This document shows positions 1 through 8,483 of a stretch of 64,000 bases of DNA, piece by piece; the first letter of the stretch is position 1, and each line of letters starts with the position of its first letter. The notes under the pieces were generated by a model that saw nothing but the letters and a program-made list of their open reading frames with translations, ran no database searches and had not been told where the DNA came from. Source of the DNA: Natrinema longum (GTDB lineage Archaea; Halobacteriota; Halobacteria; Halobacteriales; Natrialbaceae); NCBI RefSeq assembly GCF_017352095.1, contig NZ_CP071463.1, positions 1,922,001 to 1,986,000 of the forward strand, written 5' to 3'. The position numbers were made by a program, and so were the translations under genes.

Positions 1-485
1 TCGGCGTCGTAGTCCTCGAGAATCGCTTCGTATTCCTCGAGATACTGCGACGGATCGAACACGACGGCGTCTCCGTCCGAGATGAGGACGTGCGAGAGGC
101 AGCCTTTCCCCGGACGTGCAACCTGAACGAGCGTGTCATCGAGATCGACAGGAACGGGTGCGTGCCGGTGGACACGACTCCAGCCGTTCATCCCGTCCGT
201 GAGCGTCTCGGCGTCGTACTCGAGTTCCTGCAGCACGTCCGTTGCGGTTTGCGACACGATGCCTGCAGTACAGACGGTAACGATCTCCATCCCATCTGGA
301 AGGTCTCCGAGGGCGTCCTTTGCCGCGTTCGGGTCGTCGGTTAGTTGGTCGTAGACGTCGACGTTAACGCTGTCCGGAATATGCCAGTCGTCGTACTCCT
401 CTTCGTGGCGAATATCAAGCACGAGCAGGCCGTCGTCGCCGGCCTGTAACCGTTCACTGAGCTTTTCAGGGCGTATCTCTGACAT
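1..485 (-). CDS. Rhodanese-domain / metallo-beta-lactamase-fold protein, C-terminus beyond window
   Basis: The gene starts at 485 (MSEIRPEKLSERL) and is open to the window edge, so about 161 residues are visible. The first ~110 residues form a rhodanese domain with the typical LDIRHEEEYDDWHIPDSVNV opening and an active-site-loop Cys in VCTAGIVSQTA. The chain then enters a stretch (ARPGKGCLSHVLISDGDAV) that I recognise as the beginning of a metallo-beta-lactamase fold; the zinc-binding HxHxDH lies outside the window. Rhodanese plus MBL fusions of this kind act on persulfides or other sulfane sulfur, cytosolic. The DsrE-like gene nearby supports a sulfur role. The order here is rhodanese first, MBL second. 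Substrate is not determinable. Confidence 0.8.
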   Translation of the reverse strand, partial: MSEIRPEKLSERLQAGDDGLLVLDIRHEEEYDDWHIPDSVNVDVYDQLTDDPNAAKDALGDLPDGMEIVTVCTAGIVSQTATDVLQELEYDAETLTDGMNGWSRVHRHAPVPVDLDDTLVQVARPGKGCLSHVLISDGDAVVFDPSQYLEEYEAILEDYDA

Positions 486-574
486 CGGTAGTCACTCGTA
501 CGAGAAGTAGTAGAATATGGGTAGTGCGGGACATGACCGGCACCGTTAATTTTCTTCAGACCATTTCTACGTGT

Positions 575-1309
575 ATGAGCCTTTACGAGGCCTCGTTTCG
601 GGTCAAACACGAGTGTCCGTACCGAGAAATCTCGGAGCAGTACCCGGACCTCACGATCCGTGAGTGGTACCTGAGCGACTGCCAAGTGATCGAAATCACC
701 TCCTCGGAATCTCCGGCCGACGAATTACTCGAGGAAATCGATCAGTTGGGGACGATCCTCCACAGATCGATCGACGAGTCCGGCCTCCACGTCGTCACGC
801 AGTCCTGTCTCTGTTCGTTAGAGGGCTCGATCATCGAACGGTTCGAGGAGTACAATTGCCTGTACCAGCCGCCGACGATTCATCGCCAGGGCTGGGAGCA
901 CTATACGATCATCGCGTTCGACGAGAGTGATATTCAGGCGCTCCATCACGATTTGGAGGCCGACCGTGATATCGAAGTGCTCTCGAAGACGGCGATTACG
1001 GAACAGCAAATCCCTCACAGTATGTTGGCTCCGGTCGATCAGTTGTTCGAAGACGTGACCGAACGGCAGATGGCGGCGCTTCGACTGGCGCTCGAAAGTG
1101 GATACTACGAACAACCACGGAAGACGTCGCTCCGGGACTTAGCCGATCGGACGGCCGTTGCTCGATCGACGTACGAGGAACACCTTCGAAAGGCAGAGAA
1201 CAAACTGCTCACCAACGCGGGACAGTTCTTGCGACTGGTCACCGCGACCTCGTCGGCCGATCCGCTACAAATAAAAAAGACAGGGCAGGCGGACCAGGCT
1301 GCCGACTAA
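575..1309 (+). CDS. HTH Bat-type (HTH_10) transcriptional regulator
   Basis: This encodes 244 aa from the start MSLYEASF; an upstream in-frame Met 17 codons earlier is less likely because the intervening residues do not fit the family. The N-terminal ~170 residues resemble the sensor half of haloarchaeal Bat-like regulators. The C-terminal ~60 residues (ERQMAALRLALESGYYEQ, then LADRTAVARSTYEEHLRKAE) are the bacterio-opsin-activator type HTH_10 DNA-binding domain. Cysteines near residues 13, 35 and 72-74 could sense redox or sulfur species, but this is inference. It is divergent from the rhodanese-MBL gene (90 bp apart), so it may control that gene. Confidence 0.85.
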   Translation: MSLYEASFRVKHECPYREISEQYPDLTIREWYLSDCQVIEITSSESPADELLEEIDQLGTILHRSIDESGLHVVTQSCLCSLEGSIIERFEEYNCLYQPPTIHRQGWEHYTIIAFDESDIQALHHDLEADRDIEVLSKTAITEQQIPHSMLAPVDQLFEDVTERQMAALRLALESGYYEQPRKTSLRDLADRTAVARSTYEEHLRKAENKLLTNAGQFLRLVTATSSADPLQIKKTGQADQAAD

Positions 1310-1342
1310 CTGAACGTGTGTCTTCGGAAACAGAGTCTTTGA

Positions 1343-1666
1343 CTAACCGATAGTAAGCACCTTATCTGCCTTCTCGATGATTCGGAGACAGTCTTCCATC
1401 GTTGCACGAGGCCTGAGGTCGTCCGCTTCGAGGTCGCGAGAATCGAGACACGTCCCGCAGGCGTAGCGCTGTCCCCCGTTTTGGACGTACTTGCGCATCA
1501 CGCCGTGTGGATTGAACTTCTGGTGTTCCAGGTCCGGTGCCTCGACGCCATCGCCGAGGAGAAAGACTTCGACTGTCTGATCCGAATCAAGCGCCGTGTT
1601 TGCGAGACGGAACGCGTTCCAGACACGCTCAGGGTCGTTGGTCTCCAGGATGATACCAAGGTGCAT
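1343..1666 (-). CDS. DsrE-family sulfur-relay-like protein
   Basis: This encodes 107 aa starting at MHLGIILETNDPERVWNAF; the reading frame stays open upstream but the sequence there does not fit the fold. The N-terminus has the DsrE/DsrF alternating hydrophobic strand and the phrase VEVFLLGDGVEAP. A CGTC pair lies near residue 70 in a position where DsrE-like proteins carry the sulfur-accepting Cys. Family members transfer persulfide sulfur in the cytosol. It converges with the Bat-type regulator and shares the sulfur theme of the rhodanese-MBL gene. The exact partner is not visible. Confidence 0.75.
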   Translation of the reverse strand: MHLGIILETNDPERVWNAFRLANTALDSDQTVEVFLLGDGVEAPDLEHQKFNPHGVMRKYVQNGGQRYACGTCLDSRDLEADDLRPRATMEDCLRIIEKADKVLTIG

Positions 1667-2039
1667 ACGAAAGCTTCGGTAGTGCGTTACTTGGGCCCTG
1701 GTGGTGATTCTCTCACAGGGGAAACCACGACCACTAATTATCATGGAGAACGGGTCAGAGTCACGTTGAAGCGTTCAAGAACGGATGCTGAGTCCGATAC
1801 GCTACTACGGCCTCGTTGAAACCCTCCGTCGGTGATCGGTTTCGGGATGTCTGCTGAATACGGAGCGCATATTAGTTACGAGATCGGCGTCGAAGTCAGT
1901 TCCAGCGAGGGCGTGTTCCTGCCGTTCAACGGCTCCCGTACCCGTCGAACGGGACTGATGCAGGGGATACCGGCCCACCGTGGTTGACCAATCGTTCAAT
2001 TAACTTACTCCGCTAGATCTGCTTTCCCGCCCGAATCGA
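1667..2039. other. Intergenic stretch with no convincing gene
   Basis: A 64-codon frame on the minus strand (1805-1999) lies here but shows no recognisable domain, lacks the acidic composition of neighbours and has no obvious promoter. I see no RNA gene. The AT-rich part at the right end belongs to the ars promoter. Confidence 0.5.
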
Positions 2040-2067
2040 CTATATGCCAGAACCATCCGGTATATAG
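2040..2067. promoter_or_regulatory. Imperfect inverted repeat upstream of arsR
   Basis: CTATATGCC (2040-2048) and GGTATATAG (2059-2067) form an inverted repeat matching at 8 of 9 positions with a 10-base spacer. It lies about 40 bases before the predicted arsR promoter. ArsR-family proteins bind AT-rich dyads, so this is a possible operator or an upstream promoter element. Inference only. Confidence 0.4.
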
Positions 2068-2080
2068 ATCCCGACCGAAA

Positions 2081-2103
2081 CTATTAATTGAGAAATCTCT
2101 CAA
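2081..2103 (+). promoter_or_regulatory. ars promoter: TATA-like box and perfect dyad
   Basis: CTATTAAT (2081-2088) is a TATA-like box centred about 24-27 bases before the arsR ATG, as expected for a leaderless haloarchaeal transcript. TTGAGA-AATC-TCTCAA (2088-2103) is a perfect inverted repeat between that box and the start codon, ideally placed for a repressor to block transcription initiation. Confidence 0.5.
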
Positions 2104-2107
2104 CTAT

Positions 2108-2512
2108 ATGCCGATGGCACAAGCGACGGACCGGTTACGGCGGTATCTCGAGGACGAACTCGAGGTGTGTCGCAGCGAGGACGTCGAACAGCGGCTCGAG
2201 GAACTCGAGACGCTCGAGGCAGCGCTCGGTGGTGATCGGGTCTCGGCCGAACTCGACGTGCTCTCGGCACTGGCAAACGAGACCCGATACACGCTCGTCC
2301 GCGTTCTCGTCGCGGCCGAGGAAGAGCTCTGTGTCTGTGAACTGAACGCGGTCGTCGACGTCAGCGAGAGCGGACTCAGCCACGCGCTCTCGGCGCTCGT
2401 CGACGCGGGGCTCGTCGACGCCGACAAGGACGGCCGCTGGAAGAAATACCGGGCGACGAACCGGGCGGTCGCCCTCGTGACGGTCCTCGAGGGGAGCGTA
2501 ACCGATGAGTAA
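2108..2512 (+). CDS. arsR: ArsR-family winged-helix repressor
   Basis: This encodes 134 aa ([12 protein letters not shown]; a second ATG two codons on is also possible). A charged coiled N-terminus of about 50 residues precedes a winged helix: [19 protein letters not shown], then [32 protein letters not shown]. The CVC motif in helix alpha3 is the classical arsenite-binding site of ArsR/SmtB repressors. Its stop overlaps the start of the ACR3 gene by 8 bases, so the two are translationally coupled. It most likely represses the operon until As(III) or Sb(III) binds; the dyad at 2088-2103 is the best operator candidate. Confidence 0.9.
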   Translation: MPMAQATDRLRRYLEDELEVCRSEDVEQRLEELETLEAALGGDRVSAELDVLSALANETRYTLVRVLVAAEEELCVCELNAVVDVSESGLSHALSALVDAGLVDADKDGRWKKYRATNRAVALVTVLEGSVTDE

Positions 2513-3664
2513 CGCGACTCACGAGCACGGACCGGACTGTGGCTGTGAGAGTTGTGGCGATCCGAGTTCGATGGCGTTTCTGGACAAGTATCTCACCCTC
2601 TGGATCGTCGCCGCGATGGCCGTCGGCGTCGGGCTCGGATACGTCGCGCCGTCGCTGACCGGGCCGATTCGGGACTTCCATCTCGTCGAGATCGGACTCG
2701 TGTTGATGATGTACCCGCCGCTGGCGAAAGCGGACTACTCGCGGCTGCCGACGGTCTTTCGCAACTGGCGCGTGCTCGGACTGAGCCTCGTCCAGAACTG
2801 GCTCATCGGGCCGACGCTGATGTTCGGGCTGGCGGTGTTCTTCTTCAGCGGACTCGTGCCCGGCCTGCCCGCTCGTCCCGAGTACTTCCTCGGACTCGTC
2901 TTCATCGGGATGGCCCGGTGTATCGCGATGGTGCTCGTCTGGAACGAACTCGCGGAGGGTTCGACCGAGTACGTGACCGGCTGGTCGCGTTCAACAGTCT
3001 CTTCCAGATCCTCACCTACGGTGTCTACGTCTGGTTCTTCGGCCTGTTTCTCCCGCCGCTGCTGGGACTGGAGGCGCTCGCCGACGGGATCACGACGTTC
3101 AACGTCTCGCCCGAGCAGGTGTTCTTCGCCATCGTGATCTTCCTCGGCATTCCCTTTGCGGGCGGGATCCTCACGCGCTACGTCGGCACCCGGACCAAAG
3201 GGAAGGAGTGGTACGACGAGGCGTTCGTGCCGAAAATAGATCCCGTGACGCTCGTCGCGCTGCTGTTTACCGTCGTCGTGATGTTCGCCACGCAGGGCGA
3301 GAACATCATCGCCGCGCCGGGTGACGTCCTCCTGATCGCCGTCCCGCTGACGATTTACTTCGTCGTGATGTTCCTCGTGAGCTTCGGTATGGGGCGGGGC
3401 ATCGGTGCCGACTACTCGACGACGACCGCGATCGGCTTTACGGCTGCATCGAACAACTTCGAACTGGCCATCGCCGTCGCCGTGGCGGTGTTCGGCGTCG
3501 GCTCGAGCGTCGCGTTCGCCACCGTCGTTGGCCCGCTCATCGAGGTGCCGGTGTTACTCGCCCTGGTCAACGTCGCGCTGTACTTCCAGCGAAAATTCGA
3601 CTGGCGCGGCCACGACACCGGTCGCCTCGACGCGACGACGACTGAATCACCGACCGACGACTGA
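2505..3664 (+). pseudogene. acr3: ACR3-family arsenite efflux permease, interrupted by a frameshift
   Basis: The protein begins [18 protein letters not shown], a metal-ligand-rich cytosolic head, followed by membrane helices typical of ACR3 ([37 protein letters not shown] with the conserved Cys). Around 2978-2982 homology jumps to another frame: the expected [10 protein letters not shown] is encoded only if one C is restored (ggctg instead of ggcctg). The second half ([17 protein letters not shown] to FDWRGHDTG) then runs intact to 3664, and the two halves together would make about 386 aa, close to the family length. Either a real single-base deletion inactivates the pump or it is a sequencing error; everything else looks conserved. 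It follows arsR and precedes arsC. Confidence 0.85.
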
Positions 3665-3697
3665 CCACCACACTACCCCATTCGTACTCCCACGATC

Positions 3698-4144
3698 ATG
3701 TCCACCACTACCGACTCCGACGACCCGATTCGTATCGCCTTCATGTGCGTCCAGAACGCCGGCCGTTCCCAGCTGTCGACCGCCTTCGCCGAGCGCGAAC
3801 GCGAGCGTCGCGGCCTCGAGGACCGCGTGGAGATCCTGACCGGGGGCACGGCTCCCGCCGAACGCGTCCACGAGGAGGTGATCGAAGTCACGGCGGAAGC
3901 CGGGTTCGATCTCTCGGAGCGAACGCCGCGGAAAATCACGCTCGAGGAACTCCGCTCGTGTGACGTCGTCGCGACGATGGGCTGTTCGACGCTCGACGTC
4001 GGCGACGTCGGGAGCGACGTCGACGTCCGCGACTGGGCGCTCGAGGATCCCGACGGACGGGACCTCGAGGCGGTACGAGAGATCCGCGACGAGATCGAAG
4101 AGCGGGTCGTCGCGCTGTTCGACGAGTTCAGCGACGCCCCCTGA
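3698..4144 (+). CDS. arsC: Low-molecular-weight phosphatase-type arsenate reductase
   Basis: This encodes 148 aa. The N-terminal P-loop FMCVQNAGRSQLS is the CX5R nucleophile loop shared by LMW protein tyrosine phosphatases and thioredoxin-type arsenate reductases; the second Cys lies in MGCSTLDVGDV. The family reduces As(V) to As(III) in the cytosol for export by ACR3. It starts 33 bases after the ACR3 stop, in the same operon as arsR. A protein-tyrosine phosphatase role cannot be excluded from sequence, but the context makes arsenate reduction the best call. Confidence 0.88.
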   Translation: MSTTTDSDDPIRIAFMCVQNAGRSQLSTAFAERERERRGLEDRVEILTGGTAPAERVHEEVIEVTAEAGFDLSERTPRKITLEELRSCDVVATMGCSTLDVGDVGSDVDVRDWALEDPDGRDLEAVREIRDEIEERVVALFDEFSDAP

Positions 4145-4157
4145 CGAATCACGACCC

Positions 4158-4664
4158 TTAGCGCCCGGTCGGCACGTACTCGCCGAACGTTCGCTCGTGG
4201 AGCAGGAGTTCGTGGACGCCAACGAGGACGACGACGGCGAGGACGATGAGCCCACCCTCGAGAATCGAGGTGAGCAGGCCCAGCGCGACGATCAGCGTCG
4301 TTGCACAGGCAGGCGGGTGGACCGTCTCGGTCGCGAGCATCCCGCCCGACGTCAAGACGACGGCGAGAACGCCGCTGGCGACCAACCGGAGCTGGTCGGT
4401 CGCGAGCATCGGTTCGGTCGTAACGACCACGAGCCCCGGGGCGATCGCGTGATACGCCACGAGCCCGGCGACGACACCGATACAGTGGCCACCGATCACT
4501 CGCCACGCAGCGGTGACTTCTCCGTCACGAACCGTCGCCAGGAGGAACGCGGACGGCCCCAGACTCGGAAAGAGCAGGGCCTGGCCGGTCACCCAGGCTA
4601 ACAGGCCCGGGACTACGAGCAGGACGCCGACGTACAGGGTCGAAAACGCCGCGTCCTCTCTCAT
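4158..4664 (-). CDS. HPP-family integral membrane protein
   Basis: This encodes 168 aa starting at MREDAAFSTLYVG, with four hydrophobic segments. It carries the two family signatures: FPSLGPSAFLL near residue 32 and the name-giving HPP in TVHPPACATTLIVAL near residue 116. HPP proteins are four-helix inner-membrane proteins; some relatives are nitrite transporters in chloroplasts and cyanobacteria, but the archaeal substrate is unknown. It converges with the ars operon, with only 13 bases between stops. Confidence 0.88.
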   Translation of the reverse strand: MREDAAFSTLYVGVLLVVPGLLAWVTGQALLFPSLGPSAFLLATVRDGEVTAAWRVIGGHCIGVVAGLVAYHAIAPGLVVVTTEPMLATDQLRLVASGVLAVVLTSGGMLATETVHPPACATTLIVALGLLTSILEGGLIVLAVVVLVGVHELLLHERTFGEYVPTGR

Positions 4665-4996
4665 GATCGCCGCCTTGTCAGCACGGACGGATATACTGTT
4701 CGTTGTTTCGACTCTCCTCGAGTGGCGACCGCGTCGCCACCATCTGCCGGGGCCGATTTCCCTCTCCGACGACCGTGACGGGCGCGTTATGACGACCCGT
4801 TCCCTGGCTGGGCTCGACGGCGTGACACCGGCCTGACTCGAGTCGTCGGATGCCGATCCGTCGGGCCGGGCGTGTTCGACCCCGGTTCGTCGTCCTCGGC
4901 GACCTCCTCTCCCCGAAGGCCGACCGCTCGCGGGCTTCGCTCGAGCCACGAATACGAGCCGAAAACGTAACACTCTCGCGCTCGAGATGCACAGCC

Positions 4997-6022
4997 GTGA
5001 CAGTTCCTGGCGTCTCGGCGACGGGTCCGGACCTCCTTCGACTCGTCGCCGTCCCCGTCTTCGCCTGGACCGCCTACCGCGACATCGAGACCAGACGGGT
5101 CTCGAGTACCGTCTGGATCCCCCTCTCGCTGCTGGCGACGATACTGTTGCTCTGGGAGGGCTGGCGGGCCTGGACGGCCGGTGGAGGCGTCTGGCCCTAC
5201 GAGTTTCTCGTCCCGACGGCGATCAGCCTTGGGCTGGTCGTTCCGATCGCCTACCTCTTCTGGTGGGTCGGCGGCTTCGGCGGTGCCGACGCGAAGGCGC
5301 TGCTCGTCCTCGCCGTCCTCTTCCCGACGTTCCCCGAGTACGCGCTCGGTTCGGTGACGCTGCCGCTCGAGACGACCCCAGTCGGGGCGTTCTCGTTTAC
5401 CATCCTGACCAACGCCGTCCTCGTCGCGATCCTCCTCCCGGTCGTCCTCGCGATCCGCAACGCCGCCGCCGGCCGGATCGCACCGGTCATGGTCGTCGGC
5501 TGGCCGGTCTCCTGGGAGCGCATCCCGGAGACCCACGGCCGTCTGCTCGAGACGCCGTCGGGGCTCTCGCGCGGTGGACTCGACCTCGATGCCCTCCGGA
5601 TGTACCTGCGCTGGCGGGGGCTCTCCCTGGCCGAGGTGCGCGACGACCCCGAGCGGTACCGCGACCCTGCGACATTGCCCGACGAGCCGAACCCGCCGAC
5701 CGACGGGGCAGTGACCGCAGCAGTGGGGACCCACAGCGACGGCGGTCGGCTCGAGTCGAGTTCCGACGGCGCTGCCGAGGCGGCTCGAGTCGGCGATTCC
5801 GAACCCGACGTGGACGACCCGTGGGGTGCCGACGCGTTTCTGGACGATATCGACGGGTCGGCCTACGGAACGTCGCCCGAGACGCTCCGTGACGGGCTCG
5901 CGGTACTCGCCGAGTCGGAGACGGTCTGGATCTCGCCGGGAACGCCGTTTCTCGTGCCGATCTTCGCCGGACTGGTGGTCGCCCTGATCTACGGCGATCT
6001 GCTCCTCGGGACGCTGTTCTGA
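4997..6022 (+). CDS. A24-family prepilin/preflagellin peptidase
   Basis: This is a membrane aspartyl protease that trims class III signal peptides from archaeal pilins and archaellins. The two catalytic Asp motifs are visible: YRDIETRRVS in the first cytosolic loop and GGFGGADAKALL in the second. I chose the GTG at 4997 (MTVPGVSATGPDLL) because the first helix follows directly; the frame is open to an ATG at 4850 but that stretch is Arg-rich and unlike a haloarchaeal N-terminus. The 341-aa length includes a long acidic cytosolic insert (about residues 190-300) before a last helix at the C-terminus. Confidence 0.85.
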   Translation: MTVPGVSATGPDLLRLVAVPVFAWTAYRDIETRRVSSTVWIPLSLLATILLLWEGWRAWTAGGGVWPYEFLVPTAISLGLVVPIAYLFWWVGGFGGADAKALLVLAVLFPTFPEYALGSVTLPLETTPVGAFSFTILTNAVLVAILLPVVLAIRNAAAGRIAPVMVVGWPVSWERIPETHGRLLETPSGLSRGGLDLDALRMYLRWRGLSLAEVRDDPERYRDPATLPDEPNPPTDGAVTAAVGTHSDGGRLESSSDGAAEAARVGDSEPDVDDPWGADAFLDDIDGSAYGTSPETLRDGLAVLAESETVWISPGTPFLVPIFAGLVVALIYGDLLLGTLF

Positions 6023-6032
6023 CGGGCCACTC

Positions 6033-6260
6033 CTACAGCGTTCGCTCGTAGAGGGGGACGACGACCGTCCAGAAGAGCACGAACGCGACGCCGACGCCGA
6101 CGAGTGTCAGCCACGCGTCCCCCCTGCCGGTCGGCACGCCACTCGAGAGGAGGAGGAAGGTTCCGGCGAACAGCAGACAACAGACGAGGACGCTCCCCAA
6201 CTCGAGGATCGCACCGACGGGGGCGGACCGAACCCGGGCGACGATACCGGCGAGGGTCAT
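6033..6260 (-). CDS. Small two-helix membrane protein of unknown function
   Basis: This encodes 75 aa (MTLAGIVARVRSAPVG). Two hydrophobic stretches, about residues 17-39 and 49-68, are joined by a short polar loop. I do not recognise a family. It converges with the prepilin peptidase, 10 bases between stops. The arrangement of two helices and a short basic/acidic tail is compatible with a small accessory membrane protein. Confidence 0.6.
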   Translation of the reverse strand: MTLAGIVARVRSAPVGAILELGSVLVCCLLFAGTFLLLSSGVPTGRGDAWLTLVGVGVAFVLFWTVVVPLYERTL

Positions 6261-6319
6261 ACGCGAGTCTCGTTCGGCGGCCGGAAAAACGTCACGACGG
6301 GTCGGCGACTATCTTCGGG

Positions 6320-6625
6320 TCACTCCACGACGTACGACTGGTGGTCGCCACGGGTTCGGGTATCGACGAACTGGTGGCGCGTCCCGTCCTCGAGATCCCC
6401 GGCGAAGGACGGATCGTCGCCGCCGGTGTCGTACTCCTCGTTCGCCCCCTGGAGATCGTGGTCGGCGAGCAGGTCCCGGAGTTCCCCCGGCAGCGAGTGC
6501 CCGTCCTCGAGATCGAGGATCAGGTGGCGGTCGGTGAAACTCTTCGCGAGGAAGGCGTCGTTGACGGCGTCGTACTCCCGGAGTCTTCTCGCGAGGTCCT
6601 GAAGAAGCGCCTCTCGATCGGTCAT
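6320..6625 (-). CDS. Small cytosolic haloarchaeal protein of unknown function
   Basis: This encodes 101 aa starting MTDREALLQDLARRLREYDAV. The sequence is acidic and soluble with a predicted helix at the N-terminus and a strand-rich centre (AKSFTDRHLILDLEDGHSLPGELRDLL). I know no named domain for it. The start was chosen at the Met that opens the conserved-looking helix; the longer upstream frame is Arg-rich shadow. It is upstream of the small membrane protein on the same strand, 59 bases apart. Confidence 0.6.
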   Translation of the reverse strand: MTDREALLQDLARRLREYDAVNDAFLAKSFTDRHLILDLEDGHSLPGELRDLLADHDLQGANEEYDTGGDDPSFAGDLEDGTRHQFVDTRTRGDHQSYVVE

Positions 6626-6774
6626 TCGGTCACAGCCTGGGGACGGGAGTGCAAGGATATCGGTGCGAACATCTTCGCTGGCGATCGCCGCGTTCGACGC
6701 CGTGGATTCGAGCGTCGCTCTCCGTGCGATCCCGGCGGCGAGGCCCGTCGCTCGACAGCGCTCCCTCGGTCGAC

Positions 6775-7194
6775 TCAGGCGCGAGACTCGATGTCCGCGG
6801 CGATGTCGTCGAGTTCGTCGTCCTCGAGGTCGGGCCGCTCGCCCGCGATGGCGTGGATGGGACCGCCGCCGTCGCCCTCGAAGCGGGGGACGATGTGACA
6901 GTGGACGTGGGGAACCTCCTGACCGGCGGCTTCGCCGTTGTTGAACGCGACGGTCGTCGCGTCGGCGTCGACGCTCTCTTCGACGGCGGGGACCATGCGG
7001 TGAACGGTCGCGTAGAGGTCCGCGGCGACGTCGTCGGGAACGTCGTTCAGCCGCTCGTACTCGTCTTTCGGAATCACCAGCGTGTGGCCGGGTGCCAGCG
7101 GATTGGCGTCGAGGAAGGCCACCGTCGTCTCGTCTTCGTACACGATTCGCGCGGGGATCTCCCCCTCCACGATCTGGCTGAAGATCGTACTCAT
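6775..7194 (-). CDS. HIT-family nucleotide hydrolase
   Basis: This encodes 139 aa beginning MSTIFSQIVEGEIPARIVYED, the standard opening of Hint-branch HIT proteins. The histidine triad itself is HVHCHIVPRF near residue 97, with the catalytic middle His. The family hydrolyses the phosphoramidate bond of AMP conjugates such as adenosine 5'-monophosphoramidate. Length fits a typical one-domain HIT protein with a short acidic C-terminal tail. Confidence 0.92.
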   Translation of the reverse strand: MSTIFSQIVEGEIPARIVYEDETTVAFLDANPLAPGHTLVIPKDEYERLNDVPDDVAADLYATVHRMVPAVEESVDADATTVAFNNGEAAGQEVPHVHCHIVPRFEGDGGGPIHAIAGERPDLEDDELDDIAADIESRA

Positions 7195-7496
7195 GCTCGA
7201 GTGTCTGTCGGCCTGCTGTAAGAAGCTTACTCGCCGTCTCGGTCGATCGGTGGCTGCCCACGAGATGCACGATCTGGCGGTTCTTCGGCGTCCCGTCCAC
7301 GCAGTCGAGACTGTCGTCGTATCCGGAAGTAACGGTCCGAGCGACCGTCGTTCGACGGATGACGCTGTAAACGTTATCGGACTGGCCGACGTACTCGGTC
7401 GTATCGGGTGGTTCGTTCGACGGCCTCTTCGACGTCGCGCGATCCCGTTGACCGGCCGAAACCGCCCAGCGGCACGCTCTTCGGTGAGTTCACAAC
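7195..7496. other. Intergenic stretch without a supported gene
   Basis: This separates the divergent HIT gene and the glycerophosphotransferase gene. Open frames here are shadows continuing from neighbours. TGTAAACGTTATCGG near 7366-7380 is AT-richer than its surroundings and could be a promoter for the plus-strand operon with a leader of about 100 bases, but this is weak. Confidence 0.4.
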
Positions 7497-8483
7497 ATGA
7501 CAGTGGTACTGTACGCGATCGAGCGACCGTTCATGCGGAAGACGTTCGAGGCGATCGACCGCCACGTCGACGTCGCGTCCGCGTTCCTCCCGGTTCGAGA
7601 CGATGCGCGCGGCTGTAGCGACCGCATCGACGAAATCGACGTCCGCAACCCCGACGCGGTCGACGAAAACGTGCGGGCGATCGATCCCGGCGTCGTCGTC
7701 TACAACCACCGATTCGGTATCGAACGGTTCACCTTCTACGAGGAGTATCCGCTCGTTCACCTGCGCCACGGTGCGTCGATCGGTCGCGGGGAGATCGAGG
7801 TCACGACGGCGACGATCCTCGAGCGCGTCGCCGCCGCGCTCGCACCCGGTGAGCGCTGGGCGCGGGCCTACCGGGCCGTTGCTCCCCGCGACGTACGGAT
7901 CGCCGTCGTGGGGATCCCGGAAGCCGACGAACTGGTCGACGCACCACCGCCCCGCGAACGCCGGATACTGTACGCGCCGACCAACTACAAGGTCGGCCGG
8001 GGCGCGTACGCGAACACCGCCCGCTCGGTCGTCGAGTGTTTCGCCGACACGGAGTACGAACTGCTCTTTCGACCCCATCCGACGGACAGACGCGAAGGGC
8101 CCGGTCTGTCGGTCACCCGAGAGTGTCGGGAACGGATCGCCGAGATACCGAACGTCGTCTTCGATACGGCCACGACGCCCACCGAGAGCATGCGTCGATC
8201 GGACGTGCTCGTCTCGGATTACTCCGGCGCGATTGCGGAGTGGCTCCACACGGGCCGGCCGCTCGTTCAACTGACGGCTATCGACGCGCCGGACCGCGAG
8301 GTTCCCCGAATCGGCGTCACGACGGATGCGATCGATCTCGAGCTGGTCGACGATCTGTACAGCAACGGCGAGCCTCCTGCCGCGAAGCGCCGGCGGGCGT
8401 CGTGGCTCGACCGTCTCGGGATCCCGATGGACGGACGTGCCGGCGAACGCGCTGCCAGGGAGGTGTGCCGATGCGCGGGGTGA
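7497..8483 (+). CDS. CDP-glycerol glycerophosphotransferase-like protein (TagF/TagB-type)
   Basis: This encodes 328 aa. The C-terminal half has the family hallmarks: ILYAPTNYKVGRGAY, then ELLFRPHPTDRR with the conserved HP motif, then RRSDVLVSDYSGAIAEWLHTGRPLV with the SDYSG motif. In bacteria such enzymes add glycerol-phosphate units from CDP-glycerol to wall teichoic acid linkers or polymers at the cytosolic membrane face. The N-terminal half is a divergent GT-B-like domain. The next gene overlaps by 13 bases and encodes a nucleotidyltransferase, a logical donor supplier. A haloarchaeal acceptor is unknown; a related polyol-phosphate transferase role is equally possible. Confidence 0.8.
   Translation: MTVVLYAIERPFMRKTFEAIDRHVDVASAFLPVRDDARGCSDRIDEIDVRNPDAVDENVRAIDPGVVVYNHRFGIERFTFYEEYPLVHLRHGASIGRGEIEVTTATILERVAAALAPGERWARAYRAVAPRDVRIAVVGIPEADELVDAPPPRERRILYAPTNYKVGRGAYANTARSVVECFADTEYELLFRPHPTDRREGPGLSVTRECRERIAEIPNVVFDTATTPTESMRRSDVLVSDYSGAIAEWLHTGRPLVQLTAIDAPDREVPRIGVTTDAIDLELVDDLYSNGEPPAAKRRRASWLDRLGIPMDGRAGERAAREVCRCAG

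Noticed and set aside
1805-1999. 64-codon minus-strand frame
   Set aside because: No domain, no promoter, atypical composition.
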